Source: Candidatus Woesearchaeota archaeon (GTDB taxonomy: Archaea > Nanobdellota > Nanobdellia > SCGC-AAA011-G17 > GW2011-AR20). From it: DNA of 18,046 bases. Where the stretch lies: contig JAGVZJ010000011.1 of assembly GCA_018302725.1 (NCBI GenBank), forward strand, positions 1-18,046. The letters are read 5' to 3'. Of this stretch, positions 7,115 through 13,125 are shown piece after piece. The translations under genes and the position numbers were made by a program. The notes below the pieces were generated by a model, which saw nothing but the letters and a program-made list of their open reading frames with translations, ran no database searches and was not told the origin of the DNA. Position 1 is the first letter of the stretch. Each line of letters begins with the position of its first letter.

Positions 7115-7659
7115 CTTGATAATTTTTTAGAACTCAAAACATTAATGTCTATATTTAGATTATCCTTCTTAACATCAAGATTAGCTATTGTCTCTGTACT
7201 CAGCACAAGGATATTGCATTCTGACTTGCTGTCCATTACATTCTGCTCAAACGCTGTACAAATATCTTCAGGAGTATTACACATTTCATTGGTAATTAAT
7301 TTAACATCACACAAACAAAGGCATCCTTTTCCTTCGCATTTTAATGGTTTTTTTAGCTCACTAAAATATGCAGATCCGCATCTTCCTGAATAAGAGCTTT
7401 GCTCTTTCCCAAAACCAACTAAAACAAAATTATCATTTGTTGTAAACAATAACTCAGTGCCTGCAGTTTCCTTGTTTAATTCTTCTATTAATCTATTATA
7501 AAATTCAATGGGTGCTTTATTCTCATTGGTTTCGCTGGCAAACAGGGAGTAAGTGCTACTCAACGTTGGAAAAAAAGCAATGATAAACACTGCAAAAATA
7601 ACAAGTGCTACTACAGAAAATCCAAGGCTAGTTACAGTGCTGGCAGCTCTTCTTTTCAT
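7111..7659 (-). CDS. Pilin-like Cys-rich protein 5 (182 aa)
   Basis: The N-terminus MKRRAASTVTSLGF leads into a hydrophobic helix (about 13-31), resembling an archaeal pilin signal cut near RRA. The exported domain is notable for a dense cysteine cluster (KCEGKGCLCLCD) plus further cysteines (RCGS, MCNTPEDIC, ECNIL). An FYNRLIEEL helix after the membrane segment and the CLCD motif are also found, in similar form, in the 189-aa protein at 8332-8901, so the two may be paralogues. The start shares ATGA with the stop of the 63-aa gene upstream. The 3' end overlaps the plus-strand orphan gene by 4 nt. Confidence 0.68.
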   Translation of the reverse strand: MKRRAASTVTSLGFSVVALVIFAVFIIAFFPTLSSTYSLFASETNENKAPIEFYNRLIEELNKETAGTELLFTTNDNFVLVGFGKEQSSYSGRCGSAYFSELKKPLKCEGKGCLCLCDVKLITNEMCNTPEDICTAFEQNVMDSKSECNILVLSTETIANLDVKKDNLNIDINVLSSKKLSS

Positions 7660-7847
7660 ATAATCTCACCATTTAATCCCTCTATATCCACATCAGTTGC
7701 AGTCTCACTCAACCCATCAGTAAAGCCGGTAATGTTTGAAATAAGCTCGCCTATTTTCTCTCTGAAAAAAATAACTAAAACAACAAGAACAACAAGTATG
7801 ATTATTGTAGATACAATTAAAGTCATGCTCATTTCTGCCTTTTTCAT
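7656..7847 (-). CDS. Small pilin-like protein 6 (63 aa)
   Basis: MKKAEMSMTLIV followed by a very hydrophobic helix (about 8-27), then a short polar tail (REKIGELISNITGF, then acidic). The KKAE start resembles class III signals with Glu near the cleavage site. With only about 35 residues after the helix it would form little more than a helical filament core, similar in layout to the smallest archaeal pilins. It lies 15 nt after the preceding pilin-like gene and overlaps the next by 4 nt. Confidence 0.7.
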   Translation of the reverse strand: MKKAEMSMTLIVSTIIILVVLVVLVIFFREKIGELISNITGFTDGLSETATDVDIEGLNGEII

Positions 7848-7862
7848 GTTAAAAAAGAAAAA

Positions 7863-8249
7863 TTATTCTATATACTCAAAGTCATCATATTGGCTCTGGC
7901 ATATATTTGTAACTCCGGGGCATGTTTCTCCAATTTCTCCGCTCCAGCAATGGTCCTTTCTGTCGACCTTGCCATCTCCATCACTGTCAACATTTACAGT
8001 CTTTCTGCAATAGCTTGATCTGGATATCGCATTATCCCCTTGTAAATTCTGCGCCACCAAACACTTGCTCTGGCAGTCCTGAATTGCCGCATCTTTATTA
8101 TCCGGTCCAATAGACTGTATCCTTTCTGTTAATTGTGAAAATCCGCCTAAAAAGAAAGCAACCAAAACCACTAAAACTATCACTAAGATAATAACAATCA
8201 CTATGACATTCATTGACAATTCAGCGCCTTTTTTATCTTTGAAAAACAT
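7863..8249 (-). CDS. Pilin-like protein 7 with a Ca2+-binding loop (128 aa)
   Basis: MFFKDKKGAELSMNV is a textbook class III signal with likely cleavage after KKG, followed by a hydrophobic helix (about 14-34). The exported domain contains DSDGDGKVDRKD, matching the 12-residue acidic loop of EF-hand/dockerin-type calcium sites (D-x-D-x-D-G-x-x-x-x-x-D/E). It also has six cysteines (QDCQSKC, SYCRK, HCWSG, ETCPG, NICQS). A calcium- and disulfide-stabilised surface pilin is the simplest reading. It appears to start its own transcript: a TATA-like box and a GAGGTTG ribosome-binding site precede it. Confidence 0.75.
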   Translation of the reverse strand: MFFKDKKGAELSMNVIVIVIILVIVLVVLVAFFLGGFSQLTERIQSIGPDNKDAAIQDCQSKCLVAQNLQGDNAISRSSYCRKTVNVDSDGDGKVDRKDHCWSGEIGETCPGVTNICQSQYDDFEYIE

Positions 8250-8276
8250 TTAACTTCAACCTCTTTATTTTTATTT

Positions 8277-8304
8277 AACCTTTCTATTATTAAACCTTTC
8301 TATT
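8277..8304. repeat. Direct repeat in the leader of the 7863-8249 gene
   Basis: The 12-mer AACCTTTCTATT (plus strand) occurs at 8277-8288 and again at 8293-8304, a 16-nt period. The second copy touches the TATA-like box at 8302-8309, so it could be an operator, or simply a recent duplication. Confidence 0.5.
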
Positions 8305-8309
8305 TAAAT
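8302..8309 (-). promoter_or_regulatory. TATA-like box for the 8249-7111 gene string
   Basis: Minus-strand TTTAAATA is a near-perfect archaeal box A. It lies 53-60 nt before the ATG at 8249, giving a leader of about 28 nt that contains the GAGGTTG ribosome-binding site. Confidence 0.55.
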
Positions 8310-8331
8310 TTTACAGGAATGCACCAGCGCT

Positions 8332-8901
8332 CTATTTCCCACACTTCTCAGGTAGATTAGTTGAGCCTTCTGCTATAAAGCAGAGATTTTCTCTTTTTTT
8401 ATAGACATTATCCTTATTCAACAATCTGATATTAGACCTAAATATAGAACCGCTGTCAATATACGCTCCATTTCCATCAAAATTAATGCTTAAGAAATCA
8501 ACTGGAAAGAATGTTCCATCAGAAAAATAACATGCAGCATTGTTTATATCTTCCTTAAGTAAAGTCACTTTGTTCTGCGCATTGACAGATTCTATTTTTA
8601 TATCCTTTCTTGAAAAAGTCAGTAGATGTTTATTAGTAAACTTATTAAAAGGTGCATCGCATAAGCAGTTATCCTGGCTATATTTAGAGCAATCTCTTAG
8701 TTTGCTATAAAATTCTTTAACACTAAGCACATCTTTATTGTCCTGGTCTGTAGTTTCCTCCCCCAGCCCTAAAGTTTTAATGATATCTCTAGACTGCTTG
8801 ATAGGAGTGGAGGCAAAAAAAGGGATAACTACTACCAAAACCAGAAGTATTATGACTACTGTGACAATCACAACAACAGGTTTTACTTCTCCTTTATCCA
8901 T
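8332..8901 (-). CDS. Pilin-like Cys-containing protein 8 (189 aa)
   Basis: MDKGEVKPVV starts a class III-type signal and hydrophobic helix (about 6-27), likely cut after DKG. I chose ATG 8901 over an in-frame GTG at 8910 because it gives the DKG pattern and an AGGTG ribosome-binding site at good spacing. The exported domain has the sequence EFYSKLRDCSKYSQDNCLCD, resembling the FYNRL and CLCD features of the 182-aa neighbour, and later cysteines (ACYFSDG, NLCFIAEG, EKCGK). It starts 1 nt after the stop of the 48-aa gene and ends a gene string before an 82-nt gap. Confidence 0.7.
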   Translation of the reverse strand: MDKGEVKPVVVIVTVVIILLVLVVVIPFFASTPIKQSRDIIKTLGLGEETTDQDNKDVLSVKEFYSKLRDCSKYSQDNCLCDAPFNKFTNKHLLTFSRKDIKIESVNAQNKVTLLKEDINNAACYFSDGTFFPVDFLSINFDGNGAYIDSGSIFRSNIRLLNKDNVYKKRENLCFIAEGSTNLPEKCGK

Positions 8902-8902
8902 C

Positions 8903-9049
8903 TTAAGCACCTAAAAAATTAGCAATGTTCTCAATCGCTTTATCCATTCCACCCTTGAATAAGCCAATAACTAGCAGTATAACAATTATTATTATCAAGG
9001 TAAGTATCAATTTTGCAACTGTACTCCACTCAAAACTTCCTTTCTTCAT
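8903..9049 (-). CDS. Micro pilin-like protein 9 (48 aa)
   Basis: MKKGSFEWST, a hydrophobic helix (about 11-30) and a short amphipathic tail with KGGMDKAIENIANFLGA. The open frame continues upstream to a GTG/ATG near 9121, but the ATG at 9049 is preceded by GGTGGTG at ideal distance and gives the KKGS class III pattern, so I take it as the start. It overlaps the 297-aa gene by 20 nt. It shares KKGS, a long Ile/Leu helix, GG[LM] and a C-terminal LG with the 35-aa protein at 9910-10017. It could be a major pilin core or a small membrane peptide. Confidence 0.65.
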   Translation of the reverse strand: MKKGSFEWSTVAKLILTLIIIIVILLVIGLFKGGMDKAIENIANFLGA

Positions 9050-9923
9050 TTTCACCACCACTCTTAAAAATATTTTTTTTAGGACTGAAATGAACCTTTG
9101 AACAAACTGCTCCATTCTCATCTACAATACCATCCCCTTTAGCTATAATCAGGCTAGGATACATGTAGTTAACACCGAAAACTGTCTTAAAACCAGAATA
9201 TACAAATCCAGTTATAGCCCCAGAGTAAATAGCAGAAGGATGCCTCACTATTGAAACTTGAATAAATATAGACTTTACAACATTCTCTCCAATCATAGTA
9301 AAGGTATCTAAAAACTGGTCGGTTAAAGAAGGAGCAGTATCACTTTTTATCACTGTGAACATTGTATACATCTTATCTCCTTTTTTTAATGGAATCTTCC
9401 CTTCTCCAAAATCTATTCTTGAATTCTCCGTTCCTAGGAAGATATCCGAATATGTCTTTTTTTGCCCAGAAACTTTATTATTAGACAGATAAGCTTCAAA
9501 CTTATCCAAATCAAAATCATTAATCTCAGCGTCCTCTCCGATAGTAGTCTCATCACAAACAAAACAATAGTTTTCTATGCCTGTAAAATCCCAGTCACTA
9601 AAAAAATCAACCTTGCCTCTTCCATACATATCCCAGCAGTTAAAAGATGTTTTAGCCATATACTCATAAAATTCTGCTTCTTCTTTATCCTTAATTGTGC
9701 TTACAGTTGTAATACAAGGGTTATCTGAAGGAATTAGTCTTACTCCCTCAACTTTAAATTTAGACTGCAGTCCCACCCATATATTGCAGTTGCTTATATC
9801 CGCTTCCCCTGTAATAATACTAAATAGCCCACTCGAATACAAAAAGATAATCACAGCTATTATAGCCAAAGCAATTAATCCAACAATGAGTTCTCCTTCC
9901 ATTCCTTTTTTATCCAAGAACAT
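9030..9923 (-). CDS. Large pilin-like protein 10 (297 aa)
   Basis: MFLDKKGMEGELIVG followed by a hydrophobic helix (about 14-34) is a class III signal, likely cut after KKG. The exported part, about 260 residues, is the largest of the set. It has cysteines at ISNCNIW, DNPCITT, FNCWDM and a YCFVCDE CxxC-type pair, and a hydrophobic region near GAITGFVYSGFKTVFG. The size suggests a specialised or tip subunit. It overlaps the 35-aa gene upstream by 14 nt and the 48-aa gene downstream by 20 nt. No further family recognised. Confidence 0.7.
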   Translation of the reverse strand: MFLDKKGMEGELIVGLIALAIIAVIIFLYSSGLFSIITGEADISNCNIWVGLQSKFKVEGVRLIPSDNPCITTVSTIKDKEEAEFYEYMAKTSFNCWDMYGRGKVDFFSDWDFTGIENYCFVCDETTIGEDAEINDFDLDKFEAYLSNNKVSGQKKTYSDIFLGTENSRIDFGEGKIPLKKGDKMYTMFTVIKSDTAPSLTDQFLDTFTMIGENVVKSIFIQVSIVRHPSAIYSGAITGFVYSGFKTVFGVNYMYPSLIIAKGDGIVDENGAVCSKVHFSPKKNIFKSGGENEERKF

Positions 9924-10017
9924 TTTTCAATCCGCCCTGAATTATAACGAATAAAAGAATAATGATAATAAGAACAAAAATTAATACCAAGATAAGATCC
10001 GCACTCCCCTTTTTCAT
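9910..10017 (-). CDS. Micro pilin-like protein 11 (35 aa)
   Basis: Translation of the minus strand from ATG 10017 gives a 35-residue protein: MKKGSADLIL, a long Ile/Leu/Val/Phe helix, then QGGLKNVLG and TAA. It is short enough to be missed by usual gene callers. Support comes from the KKGS class III start, a TATA-like box 23-32 nt upstream, the 14-nt overlap with the next gene, and resemblance to the 48-aa protein (KKGS, GG[LM], terminal LG). It begins the gene string 10017-8332. Confidence 0.6.
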   Translation of the reverse strand: MKKGSADLILVLIFVLIIIILLFVIIQGGLKNVLG

Positions 10018-10039
10018 AACAAACTAATGATAAAAGTAG

Positions 10040-10049
10040 TTTAAATATG
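10040..10049 (-). promoter_or_regulatory. TATA-like box for the 10017-8332 gene string
   Basis: Minus-strand CATATTTAAA lies 23-32 nt before the ATG at 10017, as expected for leaderless transcription. Confidence 0.55.
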
Positions 10050-10105
10050 TTTAGATTAAGCAAGAGCAAAGGACGACTTCTTCATAAGCCTAACAATTAA
10101 AAAGA

Positions 10106-10115
10106 CTTTTATATT
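10106..10115 (+). promoter_or_regulatory. TATA-like box for the PfkB-family kinase
   Basis: CTTTTATATT lies 23-32 nt before the ATG at 10138 but only 8-17 nt before the ATG at 10123. This spacing favours 10138 as the leaderless start. Confidence 0.55.
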
Positions 10116-10137
10116 AATCTTTATGATTATACAAAAT

Positions 10138-10995
10138 ATGAAATTTGATATCGTAGTGGTCTCACATGCTTCACTTGATTTATACTTGGATAAACTGTAC
10201 CTAGGGGGCCCCGTGTCTTATTGCGGTAGGCTTTTAGATGAATTGGGTGCTAACTATTTAGTTGTTGGAATGGTAGGAAAGGAATTTCCATTTAAAGATT
10301 ATTATAAAAAAAGAATAAAAAGTAATATATTGGTAGAGTCTACAGCAACTACTTCATTTGTAATGGAGCATATAAAAGGTATAAGGCATATTAAAATTTC
10401 TGCAAAAGCAGAACCTTTTGATATAGCTAAAATACCAAAAGAAGCAATTAAAGCCAGATATATTTTATTATCCCCAATTATTGATGATATGCCTATTGAA
10501 TTTATAAAGAGGCTATCTAAAAGAACTAATGCAAAGTTATGTATTGACCCGTTTAATAATGATAATGGTAAATTTTCAAAGATGCAAAAAATTTATTTCT
10601 TGGAAGTAGCAAATTATGTAGAAATAATAAAACTTTCACAAAATGAGCTTGTAGGATTATCTGGATTTAAAGATTTAAATGAAGCGATAACTAATTATTT
10701 ATCTAAATTTAACAATATATTTATTATAACCTTAGGGAAAAATGGTGCTCGAATCTATAAAAAGAATGAAATAAATAAAACTGTTAGGGGAATAGACTTA
10801 TGCCCCTTTGTTGATGCGACGGGTTGTGGGGACATATTTTTTGCAGGTTTTATTTATGGATTATCAAAAGAATATCAATTAGAAGAATGCGTTTTATTTG
10901 GAAATATCTGTGCAGGTCTATCTGTAAGTAGTAAAGGAGTAGATTCAATACCAAAAAAGGAGGACATAATCAAGATGTATAATTCGCTTAAATAA
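10138..10995 (+). CDS. PfkB/ribokinase-family carbohydrate kinase
   Basis: A 285-residue ATP-dependent kinase of the PfkB family, which phosphorylates sugars, nucleosides or inositol. Visible marks are the N-terminal MKFDIVVVSHASLDLY strand and acidic substrate site, the YLGGPVSYCG glycine pair (23-24), and the C-terminal signature FVDATGCGDIFFAGF with catalytic Asp at 232. The signature has Cys where most members have Ala (TGAGD). An ATG at 10123 would add five residues, but promoter spacing favours 10138. The family includes archaeal myo-inositol 3-kinase (Thermococcus), and an inositol-1-phosphate synthase lies in the facing operon, so inositol or a derivative is a reasonable substrate guess. 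It overlaps the HPr-kinase-like gene by 8 nt at the 3' end. The gene is strongly AT-rich. Confidence 0.85.
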   Translation: MKFDIVVVSHASLDLYLDKLYLGGPVSYCGRLLDELGANYLVVGMVGKEFPFKDYYKKRIKSNILVESTATTSFVMEHIKGIRHIKISAKAEPFDIAKIPKEAIKARYILLSPIIDDMPIEFIKRLSKRTNAKLCIDPFNNDNGKFSKMQKIYFLEVANYVEIIKLSQNELVGLSGFKDLNEAITNYLSKFNNIFIITLGKNGARIYKKNEINKTVRGIDLCPFVDATGCGDIFFAGFIYGLSKEYQLEECVLFGNICAGLSVSSKGVDSIPKKEDIIKMYNSLK

Positions 10996-11872
10996 ATCTG
11001 CCATCTAATATTCTTTCTACATCATCCACCATTTGAGAAAAACTGCCACTTATACTAAAAAATTCTAAGTCTGAATCTTTAAGTGAAGCCACCAATCTGG
11101 TCGAATAGGTTCCATCATCTAAAGAAGGAAGAGATAATCCCTGAGACATAATACAATACCCAACGGTTCTAAGCTCCATACATACTGCTTCATAGAATCT
11201 TATTTTTCCTATCTCTCTTGGAACATGTTTAGATTTGTTAGATCCTAATAAGTCTGGTTCTAAAAATATTACATTTCTTAATAAACGTCTTTGATCCGAA
11301 TGCTTACCCATTAAACCAATATCAACATACCCACTAGTACTTCCTCTTACATCTTCTTTTAACCTACCATCATTAGAATGGTGGGGGCTAATTCCTACGT
11401 AAGTGTTACCTCCAAGAACATAAAATTCATTACCACTTAATTCTAATTTGATAGCATCATCCCCATAACTGAAACAATTGTGGGATAAGACCATTTCTAA
11501 GTTTAATGTACTTTTACCACTTTTTGAAGGTCCAACTAATAAAATTGGATCACCCCGTTCTATTGCAGCAGCATGCAACACAAAATGGTTTCTTCTTAAA
11601 AATTCTCTTTGTAATAAGTGATAAATTAAATAACATAACTGCCCTTCTCCAATATTGCCAAAATCTGCATTTACCCCTAACCCCGAAGGGAGATAAGCAG
11701 GAGATCCTTGAAGTAAACTGACTATAGATCCATTAGTAATTGTTGGTGAAATAGAAAAATCAGGAATGATATGTCTAAGGTAAGCGCTATGATCAAGTAT
11801 ATCCAACACTCTTTGTGAGTCTGTGACAACTAAAACTGAATCTGACCCAGATATTAATTTTCTTTTTTTCAT
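10988..11872 (-). CDS. HPr kinase-like P-loop protein
   Basis: A 294-residue protein with the layout of HprK-like kinases: HFVLHAAAIERG (96-107), the P-loop GPSKSGKST (114-122), and GDDAIKLE (137-144) as the Walker B-like acidic motif. HprK itself phosphorylates a Ser on HPr in bacteria, but HprK-like proteins also occur without any PTS, in biosynthetic clusters, where their substrates are mostly unknown. No HPr gene is present here, and I do not see the classical HprK C-terminal signature. The start shares ATGA with the stop of the CTP-synthase-like gene, so the two are translationally coupled. A small-molecule or protein kinase role in the inositol island is inferred. Confidence 0.7.
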   Translation of the reverse strand: MKKRKLISGSDSVLVVTDSQRVLDILDHSAYLRHIIPDFSISPTITNGSIVSLLQGSPAYLPSGLGVNADFGNIGEGQLCYLIYHLLQREFLRRNHFVLHAAAIERGDPILLVGPSKSGKSTLNLEMVLSHNCFSYGDDAIKLELSGNEFYVLGGNTYVGISPHHSNDGRLKEDVRGSTSGYVDIGLMGKHSDQRRLLRNVIFLEPDLLGSNKSKHVPREIGKIRFYEAVCMELRTVGYCIMSQGLSLPSLDDGTYSTRLVASLKDSDLEFFSISGSFSQMVDDVERILDGRFI

Positions 11873-13125
11873 TTTAATTGAAAAAATTCCAAAATTGTTG
11901 GTTTCATAGGTCTTGACTTGTTTTCTATATGCTCCTTTATTCTATAAACATTCTTTCTGTCCGGAATAAGATTATTTATGGTCCCGATACATAAAATAGG
12001 AGCATTTATCTTTTTTAATAATCCAATTTTATTTTTTATCCCTTCATTTCCTTCAGTAACTATAACATAATCAAAGCTCTCAATATTTAGATTAGAGTTT
12101 ATTTCACTTCCTCTTAACCACATTATTTTTGCTTCCTTTTTTAAATGTTTTAAGGCATGTTTTATTGATTCCTTTAGAGAAATATAAAGCCCTGAAGATT
12201 CTGTTTCTCCAATTACTAAGACATTCTTATAGCCCTCCGTTTTTAAATTAGCATATGTTTCTAAGCTACCTGCTGTTCTTTTTTGGTCAAACTTAAAATA
12301 TTTCAAAAAAATGTATTCTTGATTAAATTTTAGTATTTCTAGGGGCAGAGAATAAATGTCTTCTACAGAAGGGAGGTTTATTATATTTTTTTTATCTATA
12401 AAGATATCTCTTGTTATCCTATTCTTTTGATTTTCTGTTAATGGTTTATCCGACCTAACAGCTAAGATACTCGGTTTTAAACTAGAATTTAACGCTCTTT
12501 CATAACTTTGTTTAATTATCTTTAATAAAAATGGTTCTTCTTTGTAAACAATATCATGATTAGACTTAAGGGGCAAATAGGCATAATGAACGACTAAAAA
12601 TTCATCTGGATTTTTACATTGTAAAATAGATAATGCTTTTAAAAAATATAAAGATTCTGCGTCCCCTAATGTGCCCCCTACCTCAATGATACATATATCT
12701 TTACCTTCTGACGCATTTTTAATCTTTTCCAGATATATAGGGATTAAATGAGTGTTTATCGTCAGTATTTCTCCCTTTTTTAATTGACCATTCAATTGTT
12801 TTTTGAATAGTTCATAATAACATTCTCCATTGATAATGCTATTTATTGATGGAATGTCTTGATCTAAAAATCTTTCATAAACCCCCATATCAGAATCTAC
12901 TTTTTTTCCTTCAAAATTAATAAATATCTCCTCTCCTTCCCAAATTATTTCATCTTTAGAATCGCCTGTGGCTAGAGAAGCAAAGCTTAGATTTAGTAAA
13001 CCATCAAATTTTATTATCGTTGTAATTAAATTGAACGTAGAAAAGATATATCCCAGACTTGCAGTAAAAATTGTCTTACCCGTTCCTGTTGCAGTACCTC
13101 CACAAACAATGATGTATTTTGTCAT
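11869..13125 (-). CDS. CTP synthase (PyrG) homologue with decayed glutaminase domain
   Basis: A 418-residue homologue of CTP synthase, which is normally about 535-550 aa and aminates UTP using glutamine. The synthetase half is clear: MTKYIIVCGG...TGTGKT P-loop (9-18), IKFDGLLNL (38-46), VDSDMGVYERF (76-86) with the Mg2+-binding Asp, and IEVGGTLGDAES (147-157) with the second acidic ligand E148. The conserved KTKPTQ nucleotide-binding motif is replaced by VYKEEPF near 193-199. The C-terminal part (300-418) is a shortened glutaminase-like domain: VLVIGETES, DYVIVTEGNEG, and APILCIGTINNL where GICLGMQ holds the catalytic Cys; no His-Glu dyad is seen. It probably uses free ammonia or has another ligase-type reaction and nucleotide. 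It shares ATGA junctions on both sides. Confidence 0.8.
   Translation of the reverse strand: MTKYIIVCGGTATGTGKTIFTASLGYIFSTFNLITTIIKFDGLLNLSFASLATGDSKDEIIWEGEEIFINFEGKKVDSDMGVYERFLDQDIPSINSIINGECYYELFKKQLNGQLKKGEILTINTHLIPIYLEKIKNASEGKDICIIEVGGTLGDAESLYFLKALSILQCKNPDEFLVVHYAYLPLKSNHDIVYKEEPFLLKIIKQSYERALNSSLKPSILAVRSDKPLTENQKNRITRDIFIDKKNIINLPSVEDIYSLPLEILKFNQEYIFLKYFKFDQKRTAGSLETYANLKTEGYKNVLVIGETESSGLYISLKESIKHALKHLKKEAKIMWLRGSEINSNLNIESFDYVIVTEGNEGIKNKIGLLKKINAPILCIGTINNLIPDRKNVYRIKEHIENKSRPMKPTILEFFQLK

Noticed and set aside
9050..9121. 24-residue N-terminal extension of the 48-aa gene
   Set aside because: It is basic and lies inside the 297-aa gene; the internal ATG at 9049 has GGTGGTG and the KKGS pattern.
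9875..10069. 64-residue minus-strand open frame
   Set aside because: It is in another frame from the 35-aa KKGS gene and the 297-aa gene, has no class III start and no promoter or ribosome-binding site fitting its start.
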